In this document: one piece after another, positions 1 through 11,079 of the stretch
Position numbering within the stretch: the first letter of the stretch is position 1
Layout of the letters: each line of letters starts with the position of its first letter
Source of the DNA: Cunninghamella blakesleeana
Lineage: Eukaryota > Mucoromycota > Mucoromycetes > Mucorales > Cunninghamellaceae
DNA length: 64,000 nucleotides
NCBI GenBank assembly: GCA_017871115.1
Contig: JAFCIZ010000008.1
Location: 496,001-560,000, forward strand
Direction: 5' to 3'
Position numbers and translations under genes: made by a program
The notes under the pieces: model-generated
The model's input: only the letters and a program-made list of their open reading frames with translations
What the model was told of the DNA's origin: nothing
The model's database searches: none

Positions 1-1296
1 TTTAGCTATTTAAATGTTAATCCGGCAAATTATGATGCGCTTACGTTGATAGGAATACATAGAGAAGCAATCCATAGAAATATTCTCAATTATAATAATG
101 TTAATAATCCAATTAATAAAAATGGAATACTAATAAAAAAAAACGTAATTAAAAGAAAGGGGCATGTATTTTTAAACTCTATTGTAAACTACTTTCACCA
201 ACTTCGATCAGCCAGTACCGATGACGAAATGAAGATAGCATATAAATTTTTAACATTTTTGGTAAACGATTGGTCGGACCGTGCTTGGGTTATTAGTGAA
301 TATCAAATTGCGAAAGAAAAATATGAAAAGCATGGAACGCCATTAAAATATACATTTTTATCTTTATTACTTCCTATATCTGACCTTCCAATTCTCTCTT
401 ATTCATTTGATCGCGAACAATTTACAAATTTAAACGACGATGACGACTCAGTTCTTGTAAGTGTGGACAGCAATGAAAAATTTATGAATTTTTTAAGAAA
501 AAAATTCACAAAAAGACAGCATCTAGATATGATTTTAAATTCTAATGCAACCAGAAATGAAGATAGGTTTCACGCCACTTTGCCATCGTGGGCAAATTTC
601 AGTCATATAATTAAAAATAAAAATACAATATCAAGCTGGAATATAACGGATATGGTGTCTGTGAGGCTGAAGCTATATGAATTGCTGGATGATTTATGGG
701 ATAAAGCAAGATTACTGAATGCATGTACAATGAGGCTATCAAGTTTACCCATCCTCCCTTCCTATGCTAGTAAATATGAAAAAATGCATTTAACTATATA
801 TGAAAAAGATTTAGAAGATTTTGCTTATGATAGCTACGAATCCGAACTAAAAAAGCATTCAATTAACATGTTTGGAAACGATGATTCCATACAACGCGTA
901 TTAAATAATAATGAAAATGATAATAATAAAAAAAAGGATATATCAACAATATTCACAGAAAATTTAACAGATATTCAACTGAATCCCCAGCATCATTATC
1001 TTATGCTCAGCGTAAAGAAATTTTTCCGTATTAAATCAAAACAAGATGTATTTGACTATGAATATTTGGCAACCTATTCATTAAAATATGATGATAGCTT
1101 TGGGTTGGTTTGGGTACCTTTTTTTACTTTTACATCACTAAAGTTTACAGATGTTGCTCCTCTAGGCGGCAGTGGCATATTATTGGTTGGTAATGCTAAT
1201 CAAAATAAATGGGTAACCTCTACACGAACACAAATTTGGGAAGATGGTATAAGATTTATATCTTTTACTGGTGATTTTACTTTTAATATATATTAA
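1..1296 (+). CDS. HET-domain-type protein, C-terminal part (5' cut by window edge)
   Basis: The frame is open from base 1 and ends at TAA 1294-1296, giving 431 visible codons with no intron needed. There is no good ATG near the left end, so the start and the HET domain itself must lie outside the window. The visible part is clearly paralogous to the second half of the next gene: shared landmarks include RAWVISEYQIAKEKYEKHG, an ATRNEDRFHA block, a DDLWDKARLL block, LPILPSYAS and the terminal FTFNIY. The role is unknown. HET proteins in other fungi trigger incompatibility-type responses, and whether that holds here is inference. The tandem head-to-tail arrangement points to local duplication. 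Confidence 0.75.
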   Translation, partial: FSYLNVNPANYDALTLIGIHREAIHRNILNYNNVNNPINKNGILIKKNVIKRKGHVFLNSIVNYFHQLRSASTDDEMKIAYKFLTFLVNDWSDRAWVISEYQIAKEKYEKHGTPLKYTFLSLLLPISDLPILSYSFDREQFTNLNDDDDSVLVSVDSNEKFMNFLRKKFTKRQHLDMILNSNATRNEDRFHATLPSWANFSHIIKNKNTISSWNITDMVSVRLKLYELLDDLWDKARLLNACTMRLSSLPILPSYASKYEKMHLTIYEKDLEDFAYDSYESELKKHSINMFGNDDSIQRVLNNNENDNNKKKDISTIFTENLTDIQLNPQHHYLMLSVKKFFRIKSKQDVFDYEYLATYSLKYDDSFGLVWVPFFTFTSLKFTDVAPLGGSGILLVGNANQNKWVTSTRTQIWEDGIRFISFTGDFTFNIY

Positions 1297-1630
1297 AATG
1301 GATGTTGAAATAAAAAAATGACAACGGTAAATATTTTGAATATACTGTTTCTTGTATTTATTTATTTTAAAAAAAAAGAAAAGCAGATTATATTTTGATT
1401 ATTTTAATGGAAGTGATAAGTGAAAATAAAACAATAATTACTTTTAATAGAAAAGCTAATTTATAGAATGATTATTTCTAATTAATAAGGAAATAATCAG
1501 TTAATAATTCGAGGTTTAAAAATATTTATGTAAAAATTAGATTTTTTTTATCATTTTATCATTTTTCTTTTTTTTTTTTTTTTTCTTTTTGTACTCTTTT
1601 CTCACATTATTTTAATTTTATTAGAAGTAA
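1297..1630. other. Intergenic, AT-rich
   Basis: This 334-bp gap lies between the tandem HET-type genes. It contains a poly(T) stretch around 1567-1584, about 50 bp before the next start codon, which is probably promoter-associated. No coding signal is seen. Confidence 0.6.
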
Positions 1631-3555
1631 ATGATACAAACGACGCTTTTTAACTATATCAATTGCAAAAATAAATCAACCAAACAGGCAGCTTACAAAT
1701 TGAAACAACTAAAACAAACCAGCTTACAGGACTACTTTTCAATAAAACCGAAGAAGAAATCAATACTAGATTATTTTAAACGCAATGAAATACAGGAGCA
1801 AAAAAAAGGTAAAGATAATAGCTAGCCACAGCATGTATATATGGGAATTTATTTATGGAATTTATCTGTTAGTACTTATTGTTATTTTACTCTAATTATA
1901 TTTTTACTTCAGAACAAGTATTTGAACTCGTGCTTGTGGATGTGGAAAGAACAGCTATGAATTATTATGAAGATAAAAATGAAATAAAATGCATTAAAAA
2001 GAATATATATGATCAAGATTTAAAATATATTGCCATATCTTATCGCTGGGGTGAAGTGAGTGAACAGCTAGTGAAAACATCCGACTATATAGCTCATATT
2101 ACTTCATTTGAATTGGTAGATTTAGTAATGCTTTGTACTTATATTTCAAATGAACCAGATCTAAATGAAATACAGTATTTATGGATCGATGCAATATCAG
2201 TAGATCAACAAAACCATGAAAGAAAAAAGGAAACTATTTTAAAAATGTCAGAAATATATAAAAAAGCAGCATACATTTTGGCCGTACCTGATTTACATTT
2301 CAGATATTTATGGAATAACCCAGCAAATAAAGAAGCCCTTGAACTAATAGAAAAATATAATGAAGTAATATATGAAGAAATTCGCAATAAAAATGCAAAT
2401 GAAAAAATAACTATAGAAGAAAAAAACAAATCTGAAAAGAAAACATATCAGCTTTTGAAATATTTTACACTTGATCATCTGCCAGCCAACGGTAAAAAAA
2501 ACGAGGATTTAAAGAGAGCATATGGGTTTTTAGCATTCCTTGTTTTTGATTGGTGGAATCGTGCTTGGGTGGCCAGCGAATATCAAATTGCAAAAGAAAA
2601 ATATAAAAAACAAGGCATGCCTTTGAAATATATATTTATGTCTTTATTATATCCTGGAATCCATACTTTTTTCTCATACTCCTTTGATGATTTACAATAT
2701 AAAAATATAAATTCTGGTAGCTATACCAATATAACTTATTATAGTGTAGATAGTAGTAGCAAATTCATATCTTTTTTAATATCAAGATTTATCCAACGTG
2801 ATCATCTAGATCTATTATTAGAATCGAACGCAACAAAAAATGAAGATCGATTTCATGCTATTTTGCCATCATGGACAAAATATAGCCATTTGATTAAAGA
2901 TAAAAGTACAATATCCAACTGGAATATTACCGATATAACATCAGTTCGATTAAAATTATATGAAATCATGGATGATTTATGGGATAAAGCAAAGTTACTT
3001 CATGCATGTTCAGTTATAATTAATTTACCTATACTTCCATCCTATGCTTCTCAATTTGATTCAACTTGTTTATACCTGTATGAAAAAGAGAATGTTGATC
3101 AAGCCTACGATGCTTACTCATTAGAATTGTCAAAATTGGCGATTAAAACGTTTGGTAATGATAATTCTGTACGTCAATATTTTCTGGATAATAAAAAATA
3201 TGGATTATCACTATACACTGAAAATTTAACATATGTTCGATTGAAAGTTTGTCATCTCTGTCTTTGTATCAAAGCAAATAAATACTTTATAAATACAGCA
3301 AAACCTATAATTGACCAAGATTTTTTATCAGCATATTCATTAAAAAATGATGATGGCCTAAGGTATGCATTTATACCTTTTTTTACCTTTACAATGACTG
3401 ACCTTATTGATTCTCTTCCTATGTGTTCTAGTAACGTTTTCTTACTTGGTAATATTGATCAAAATAGATGGATATTATATTCGAAACGTATATTAAATGA
3501 AGAAGATACTGCTTTTTCATGTTATACTGATAATTATACCTTTAATATATATTAG
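1631..3555 (+). CDS. HET-domain protein with N-terminal PIP-box-like array
   Basis: Two exons, 1631-1808 and 1913-3555, give 606 aa. The donor is GTAAAG at 1809 and the acceptor TTCAG ends at 1912; the phase-1 junction reads continuously as QEQKK-E-QVFELVLVDVE. The second exon alone lacks an upstream ATG before the HET region, which supports the join. Residues 1-59 hold three PCNA-interaction-like motifs: QTTLFNYI (3-10), QTSLQDYF (29-36, full Q-x-x-L-x-x-Y-F) and KKSILDYF (42-49, no Gln). A HET domain (PF06985 type) follows at about 100-220 with SYRWGE and LWIDAISVDQQNHERKK. The C-terminal two thirds match the upstream paralogue. HET domains are linked to non-self recognition and cell death in Dikarya, but the function here is unknown. 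PCNA binding is inferred from the motif only. Confidence 0.8.
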
Positions 3556-3782
3556 CTGAATAATGAAATTAATATATTAAAATAAGTAATTCAAATAAAA
3601 TAATGATAATGATTTTTTCTAAATGTAAATAATAGTAGTAATATACATATGCACAATATATTGTATTAATCGTTTTTTTTTTATTAGATTAAATTTTTAA
3701 GTTACAAAAGAAATAAATAAATAAATCAAGTTCAAAAATAAATATACAATACACTATGATTTCCTTTTCTTTCTTCTCTCTT

Positions 3783-3785
<3 letters not shown>

Positions 3786-3815
<30 letters not shown>
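3786..3815. repeat. (AT)n microsatellite
   Basis: About 15 AT units lie in the convergent spacer (3556-3877) between the HET gene and the GATA factor. Nothing else is seen in that spacer apart from AT-rich 3' flank sequence. Confidence 0.9.
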
Positions 3816-3817
<2 letters not shown>

Positions 3818-3877
3818 TCGTCTCTATGTACTCTCTATAGTAATGACCATTCTATTTCTTAATTCTTTTTTTAAATA

Positions 3878-6461
3878 TTACGTATGTTGAATATTCCAAG
3901 CAGAGATACTAGATGATGAAGATGCACTATTATTATTGTTATTATTATTAGTTGTAGTAGTAGAATTAGTAGTATTAGATTCTTGTTTCATAAGAGAATG
4001 TTGTTGATATAATAAAACAAGTTGTTGTAATTGAGTAGGAGTTAATTGAGCTAAAGTAGACAAAGTAGAAGAAGAAGGAGTAGTGGTTGTTGAAGATTGA
4101 TTTAATTTAGATGATGATGATTGTTGTTGCTGTTGAAGTTGATGCTGCCCATATTGATCCATCCATGAAATAGTAGGAGCACTTAGCATTTCTTGCTGTT
4201 GTTGTTGTTGTTGTTGTTGACCAAAATATGGGTTTGGTTGAAAAGATGTAGATGATAAAGGTGTAGTAGGAGAAGAACCTAATGGGGAATCTTGTTGAGG
4301 GGGATTCATAGAAAATTGATAATAATTAGGTGAAGATGAAGATAATTGATTTGAAAAAGAAGTATTACCACCTTGTATCATGTTATTAAAATAATGAGGT
4401 GAAGTGGGAGAAGAGAGAGTATCAAAAGAAGTATCCTGAGAATCACGTCTTTGTCTTTTATTAAGAGAGGGTGGACGAATAGGACGACATTCTTTGGAAG
4501 GAATAGCCATGGCCAATGGTTTGATATTATTGGATAAAGACGAAGAAGTGGATGTATGAGGAGCTATTTGCACCATTCCATTAACACTATTTCTTTTCCC
4601 TATTACTGAGGTATGAATGATATTTGTTGTTGAAGTATGAGAGGTTGTTGTATGAGAAGTTGTAGGTAAGGATGATGATAATGAAGATGATGGTGAGGTA
4701 GAGGAAGAAGAGGATAAGTTTGTATTGGTTGTAATAGTTGATATTGAGTTTGGATTGCTTCTATTTCTTTTTTTAATGACATCCGTTTTTAAACTTAAAG
4801 GTCGAACCACACCATGTAATTTTAAAAATAACCCACAAGCATTACATAAAGGTCTACCTTCAGGATCTCTTCGCCATAAAGGTGTTGTTGAGGTAGCACA
4901 GTTGGTACATTTGGTGGCTCCCTCTTTCTTTTCTTCTGCTTTTTTAATAGATGAGGATGAAGAAGATGAAGTTGGTGGTGATGGTGTTGATGTATTATTT
5001 TTATGATGATGATATTGATTATTAGTTGCTAATGGTATGGGATTTGTTGGTGATACTGGTGTTACTGGTGTTGAATCTATAATAAAAAAATAAGGTTTAA
5101 AAAAAAAGATTTTTTAGATTAAATAGGAGTTTTTGTTATTTTTCATTAATATAATAAACAAGTTGCAAAAAAAAAAAAAGTCAAGTAAAAATTGCAAATA
5201 AATATTACAAATTATATATAATATTTATAAATAAATAAATAAATATGTATAGTTTGTATAAAATAAAATAAAATAATAATAATAACTTGTAAATTAAATA
5301 ATAAATGAGGGGTGACCATTTGCATCTGAGTTTTTTTTTTTTAAAAAAAAAGTATATATTTTTATATATATTTACCTTTGGACGAATGGGAATTTGTAAT
5401 TTTAAATGTATCATTTTTACTAGATTCAGTAGGTAATAAATGATTTTGATGTTGAAGTTGATTGTTATTGGGAGTAAACGATCCAGCATTTACTTTTTCA
5501 CTAGAATGATACATTTTTAACAATTCTTCAAAACTCATTGCTCCAGCATGTAAATATGATGATGTGGTTGTTGATGATGATGATGATGATGGTGGGTTTG
5601 CATTTGCATTTGCATTTGTTACCGTAGATGATGTAATAGTAGTAGTGTCAGTTGTTGTTTTAGTAGTAGTGGCTGTTTTTAAAGAGCATCTATAATCCAT
5701 TATATAATCTTCGTGGTTCATATCAGCAGGAATGGTTATACTATTACCAGTTAACAACATTGACTATATATCGCAAACATAAAAGTATATAAAGAATGGA
5801 ATGTTTTAATATAATGCATCCCTTTTATATATATTTATAAATCAACTCTTTATATCATTATTTATATTTATATTTTAAAACTCACACTCAATTTTCCATT
5901 ATTTGAGGTAGATGAAGAGCATGAAGAGGAAGGAGAAGAGGATAAATTAGGAGATTGTGCTGCCGAAGATACCGGATGATCCAATATGTTATTGACTGTT
6001 GTAGTTGTAATGGGTGAAGAATGATCTACAATAGGGGCAGATGTATCAATAAACATATCCATATCATGATCCTCATCACTATTATTGATTTTTTCATTGG
6101 TAATTGAGGAAGCAGTATCCATCATCAATGATTCGTTTTGAACTGTTGTTGTCGTTGCTGCTGCTGCTGCTGCTTTCTTTTTATTTAATGTCATAGCCAT
6201 CATACGCCAAGTTAAATTTTCTAACCTTGCACCGTTAGGTAGAGTATCTTTTGCTTTTGTATATAATCGCCATACTTGGGCTGCTAAAGGATCTTCTTTT
6301 TGCTTATCTTCTTCTTCTATTATCCCATTTTCATTTTCTATATCCATTTCTTGTTCACTTTTCTTCTTTCGTTCAGGAAATAAAGCGTCTGATAATATTG
6401 ATACTGCCATAGGTGGGGTGGTGGGTGGATTTATTTCAAAGTCATTCTTTTTTATATCCAT
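3878..6461 (-). CDS. areA: AreA/NIT2-type GATA transcription factor
   Basis: Three exons on the minus strand, 6461-5886, 5763-5376 and 5076-3878, encode 720 aa. The junctions are in frame, with donors GTGAGT and GTAAAT and both acceptors TAG. Near the N-terminus is the fungal GATA-factor domain (DUF1752 type) with [16 protein letters not shown] and TWRMMAM. A single C-x2-C-x17-C-x2-C zinc finger sits at Cys379, 382, 400 and 403, with [22 protein letters not shown] and the basic tail [10 protein letters not shown]. The rest is low-complexity Ser/Thr/Gln/Asn sequence typical of activation regions. This family activates nitrogen-catabolism genes by binding GATA sites when preferred nitrogen is scarce. 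Mucorales carry several paralogues, so the exact orthologue is not certain. The start at 6461 is the only ATG upstream of the DUF1752 motif. Confidence 0.9.
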
Positions 6462-7518
6462 ATGTTTAATTTATTTTATTCTAAATTCTTCTTTTTTTTT
6501 ATATTCTAACAGTTTCTTTTATTGTGAAATATTATAAGGTATTATAGTATATGCTGTTGTTGTTATTAAAGAAAAAAAAAAAAAAAAAAAAAAGAAAGAA
6601 AGAAAAGAAAAAAAAAAAAAGCGTTTCTAAACAAAAAAATAAAAATCCTTTTTTTATTTTTTTTCCTTTCAAGCTTGTGATTATAAAAAATAATTAAACT
6701 CCCGCCAAGTTTTTTTAAAAAAAGTAAAATTATAAGAGTAAGTAGTTTTCGTATATGGTAAATATAAAAGTTATCAATTATATCTTTTGGTGATAATAAT
6801 GATAAGATGGATCATGATATTATATTATTTTGTTTTTTATATTTTATTTTTTATTTTTATTTCTTTTCTTTTAATTTTTCTTTTCATAAAGGTATATTTC
6901 TGTTTTTTATAACTTGTATCCCCTGGTATATTTCGAAAGGTAAAAAGAAAAGGAAAGAAAATGGCTTACTATAAAAGGACTGAGGGAGCATCTGACTCTT
7001 GTCATTTTGGTTGATCTCCAATTACGTTTTTGGTGTTAAATATTTAACCGATTCACCTTTTTTTTCTAATTTGGTTAAAACCATTTTTACTTTGCTTCTT
7101 TTATTATTTGATATATTTTATTGGTTCGTTTATTCAAAATAAACATTCGTTATTATAGTAATATGTATTTATAGGAATGTGTATGTCTTTTTTTTTTGGA
7201 TCTTTTTTTTAATATATTATTTTATATTCGATTTCTCAGTCTTCTCTAGTTTTATATAATCATAATAAAAAACAAATGACCAGCTCTTCTAAGCTCTAGC
7301 TTACGTAAACTCAATGAGGGAACCCGACAAAAAATTAATATAATACATGGGAAATAAACTAAATTTAAAAAAATTATAAAAAGGGACCCTTTTTTTTCAT
7401 AATCCCTGTTTTTTTATTTTTCTTTTATTTTCTTTTATTTTTTTTCATTTCGTTTTAATTTTTATATTATTTTTTATTTTTTCATTAAATAATAATAATA
7501 GTAATAATAATTATAAGA
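6462..7518. promoter_or_regulatory. Divergent intergenic region between GATA factor and hexosaminidase
   Basis: This 1.06-kb region lies between two divergently transcribed genes, so it must carry both promoters. Visible items are a poly(A)/purine run at about 6569-6620, the CCCGCC element at 6693-6706 (see the recurring motif), and paired GATAA words at about 6791-6806, which could allow GATA autoregulation (inference). No coding signal is seen. Confidence 0.5.
6693..6706. promoter_or_regulatory. Recurring TTAAA-CYCCG motif, GATA-factor upstream copy
   Basis: The + strand reads TTAAACTCCCGCC, 232 bp upstream of the GATA-factor ATG. It closely matches elements at 28246-28259 and (reverse) 23285-23298, with looser forms at 12549-12566, 32539-32550, 42638-42650 and 52545-52556. 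It is a GC island in very AT-rich DNA; its function is unknown. Confidence 0.35.
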
Positions 7519-9930
7519 ATGAATAAAATAATATTATTATTTTTATTAATCAATACCATTTATTATATTGGAGCAAAAGGGCAAGGTTCCTTTCCATTCG
7601 AACAACCAGGCATTAATGCCTTGCCAGCCAATAACCCAATGAATCAACCATGGATATGGCCACTGCCACAACATTGGGAAAAGGGGGATCAAACCTTAGC
7701 TATCGGTCGCTCCCTTCAATTTGATTATCCAAGAAAAAATGATATCTTAAAGCAAGCTATAAAAAGATATCAAGATCATTTATTTTATAATAAAGATAAC
7801 TTTCCTATGATTCCTTATAACTGGTCTACAAGTCATCAAAGCAAAGGTACAATTAAAAAAGTAATAATCCAGTTACAAGATCCAAATGATTTAAATTTAT
7901 CCATGACAACTGAAGAATCTTATGAATTGGTGATCCCTACTGCCGGTGTTGATAATAAAAAGAAGAAAAATACTGTCTATATTCAAGCCAAAAATGTCTT
8001 TGGTGCTTTGCATGCTTTAGAAACCCTTTCACAAATCATTCAATGGAATCCAAACCTTGGGCGCTTTGTTATTCCTAATGCTCCTTGGTCCATTCGTGAT
8101 TATCCTAAATATCCTTTTCGCAGTCTCATGTTGGATACATCTCGTCATTATTATGATATAAATGATATTAAAAAGGTGATAGAAAGTAAGTGTTTTTTAT
8201 TTTGTTTTATTCATCCATCTTTTTGTTATTTTTGCCTATATATTTATTTATTTTATTTTATTTATAATCAACATGCTTTAATTATTGCTGCTTCATAGCC
8301 ATGTCCTGGAACAAGTTTAATGTATTCCATTGGCATATGCTGGACGCCACTTCTTTTCCTTATCAATCAAAAGTTTATCCAGAGTTATCCAAGAAAGGCG
8401 CTTATTCTCCGATCCATGTTTATACCCAGAGTCAAATAAAAGATATTGTTCAATTTGCAAAATATCGTGGCATTCGTGTTATCCCTGAAATAGAAGCTCC
8501 GGGCCACGCTACTGTAAGTGGTTAATGTCAAATAAATCAAAGTTATTGCCTTGCTTCACTTATTCATTTTTTATATTTTTATTTATGCATTATATAAAAT
8601 AATAATAATAATAATAATAATAATAGGCTTGGGGATATGGTAAGATTCATATGCTTACGAGATATTAAATAAGAGGAAAAAGAGAAAAAGTAAAATTAAG
8701 AGTCGTCGTTTTAATTTTTATCTATTTTTTAAACCACCCTCCTCAATTCTTCTTTACAATAGGTATACCTGAAATTGTTTCTTGCCTTAACACTGTCCCT
8801 TATCCAGGCTATACCGTTCAACCACCATCAGGTCAATTAAATATTGCCCATCCAAAAACAAAACAAGTAGTTCATGCAATTGTTGACGAATTTGCAGAAT
8901 TATTCCCTGATTCTTATTTCCATGCTTCGGGTGATGAAGTAGTAATGAAATGTTGGGAAGATGATCAAACCGTCCAGGATTATTTAAAAAAGAATAATAT
9001 GTCCCTTCAAACCTTATTCAATGAATTTGTTTTGGAAATGCAAAATTATATTCGGTCCAAAAATAAAACTGTCATTGCTTGGCAAGAATCTGTATTAGAA
9101 TATAATTTAACTTTACCAAAGGATACTATTATTCAAGTCTGGGTTGGATCTGAAGGGGTGAAAGCCGCTACAGAAAGAGGTTATCATACTATTGTTTCTT
9201 CAAGTGATTATTGGTATTTAGATATTGGTTTTGGTAAATAAAGAAAAAAGAGTTGGATATTTAGATGATATAATTTTAATTTATTCTATTTTCTTTTCTT
9301 TTCTTTTTATTAATATTAGGACGACCAAGATCGAATCCTTATCCTGAAGATGCTGGAGCTGGGTTTAATCATTGGAATCGTATGTATTCTTATGATATGA
9401 GAGCAAATCTTACTAAAAAAGAAGCTGATTTAATTATTGGTGCTGATATTCCACTTTGGGTAAGTTGATCACCTATTAATGAAACATTTGATTTTAATTA
9501 ATTTTATTAACATGATGTTTCTTTTTTTTTATGATATCATTGACTCACTTTTTTATTTCCCAATTTTTCATTTGTTAGGGGTAAGTAATACATATATAAT
9601 ATATAGCAAATTTTATAATCAGATAAACAGCGATCAAACTATTTGTTTATTTATTTATATGTTTATTTATTTATTTATTATTCTAGTGAATTGGCTGATA
9701 AAACTAATTTTGAAAGTCGTATATGGCCAAGAGCAAGTACAGTGGCTGAAAGATTATGGTCAGGTTATGAAACGCCCAAAGGTGAAAAAATGACTAGTGC
9801 CGACGCCATTCTTCGTTTATTACCTTGGAGAGAACGTATGTTATTAAGAGGAACCATGGCATCACCTTTAAATCAAGGTTTTTGTACACGCAATCCTTTA
9901 GATTGTTTCCAACCACCTAAAAAACAATAA
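7519..9930 (+). CDS. HEX1: Secreted GH20 beta-N-acetylhexosaminidase
   Basis: Seven exons are predicted: 7519-8185, 8299-8513, 8627-8639 (13 nt), 8763-9233, 9320-9459, 9579-9580 (2 nt) and 9687-9930. They sum to 1752 nt, 583 aa. Residues 1 to about 20 are a hydrophobic signal peptide. The GH20 catalytic domain starts near SLMLDTSRHYYD, continues through WNKFNVFHWHMLD and has the catalytic Asp-Glu pair at D356-E357 in SGDEV. It ends with WPRASTVAERLWS. The enzyme removes terminal GlcNAc from chitin oligomers and glycans outside the cell or in the vacuole. The conserved LWGE motif is complete only if the GG micro-exon is included; joining exon 5 straight to the last exon gives TGG-TGA, an immediate stop. 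A non-canonical TA-TA intron would give the same protein and cannot be excluded. Confidence 0.9.
9579..9580 (+). other. Predicted 2-nt micro-exon of the hexosaminidase gene
   Basis: The sequence TTGTTAG-GG-GTAAGTAA has a textbook acceptor ending at 9578 and a textbook donor starting at 9581. Two introns of 119 and 106 nt flank it. Inclusion turns TGG + T-GAA into TGG-GGT-GAA (Trp-Gly-Glu), the conserved GH20 motif. Confidence 0.6.
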
Positions 9931-10143
9931 ATGTAATTCTTTTTTTTTTTTTTTTTCAATGAATCGTTTTATATAAATTATCGCCATAGTAAAATTATTA
10001 TTCATTTAAAAGATATACCAATTAATTTTTAACTAATAATAATAATAATAATAATTCTTTTTATAATAAAAACACGTACTTTTTTATTATTATCTATTAT
10101 ATCAAGTGTATATTTATATATTTATACAATTTTCTACTTTATG

Positions 10144-10668
10144 TTAAAGAGGAGAAAGTTCAACATTTGTAAGTTCAATAAAATCTTCCCAAACTCTTTC
10201 ATAAACTTGAGCTCTACAAAGTTGTTTTTGTTGACCATTCAAAGTATCAACAATAAATTCAAATCGATAATTTGTTCCTGCAACTGTTTGAGTTTCTATT
10301 TTAAGCACTTCGCCCAATTGGTATTCGTTACCATTTTCCCTTTTTTCATTAAGTTGTTTCAATACAAAAGCTAATGCGTTATCCACGCCATCATAAGCGC
10401 GAGTTTTTGTTGACCAACCACCAAGTACAGGTATATTATCCACTATTATATAATAAAATATGTTTTTAGTAAATAAAAAATAAATAAATAAATGGAACTA
10501 ATATAGTATTAATATCATTATTTACTTATTATTTTTGTTTATGAAATGTATGAAGAAGAAAAAGAAAGGATAAAAGGAAAAATGAAAAATGCAAGAATTG
10601 ATTTATTTTATAATTATCGTTTTTTTATATTCCCCGCACTTAAAAATAATTATTTATTTACCTTGCAT
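10144..10668 (-). CDS. Cystatin-family cysteine-protease inhibitor
   Basis: Exon 2 (10442-10144) holds almost all of the protein. A 7-nt first exon is predicted at 10668-10662 (ATGCAAG, donor GTAAAT, 219-nt intron, acceptor AATAG), giving 101 aa that begin MQVDNIPVLGGW. Cystatin hallmarks are all present: an N-terminal Gly-Gly before the helix, a helix with the pattern VDNALAFVLKQLNEK, the first-hairpin QxVxG motif as QTVAG, and a Trp in the second-hairpin region (ERVWEDF). No signal peptide is seen, so it resembles stefin-type intracellular inhibitors of papain-like proteases. The domain call is strong; the tiny first exon is less certain because the exon-2 frame otherwise starts only at GTG. 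Confidence 0.8.
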
Positions 10669-11079
10669 TGAACATCCCAAAAAGAATGATATGGCCGTAT
10701 TTTTTTTTACCAACCAACCAATAATAAAAAACATTATAGAATAGCAAATCAAACATAGCTTTTATAATTGTCTCTTATACCGATGCTTTACTACAAGGCA
10801 GTTGGGGCCAAATGTATAATGTTAAGTAAGAGTAAAGAAGGCAATGTTTCTTACGGACGCTGTTGATCAAGATATGGCATAGTAACTTTCCTTCTGGTAT
10901 ATCGTGTACAATACGGAAAAAAAGTAGAATATTTTTATTTTTTAAAAAAATTCTGTCCAAGCAAAAATTTTGCCAGCAAGAGCGGTCATTAAATTTTTTT
11001 AAATGTTAGTGCTAAATTTTTTTTCACCACTTGTCTCTTTCTTTTTTTACCTTACTCTATTTTATAATAACATAAAAAA
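10669..11079. other. Intergenic, divergent promoters
   Basis: This 411-bp region lies between the cystatin (-) and the coiled-coil gene (+) and should carry both promoters. It is AT-rich with short T tracts. No ORF with coding character is seen. Confidence 0.5.

Noticed and set aside
4725..5006. Open frame on the + strand across the GATA zinc finger
   Set aside because: It is the antisense shadow of exon 3 of the GATA factor; the minus-strand frame carries the zinc-finger Cys residues and proper splice sites.
9643..9686. Reading the hexosaminidase last exon further upstream instead of using a micro-exon
   Set aside because: The extra residues would be a Tyr/Leu/Phe-rich translation of a TTTATTTA repeat with no family counterpart, and the frame meets a stop slightly further upstream.
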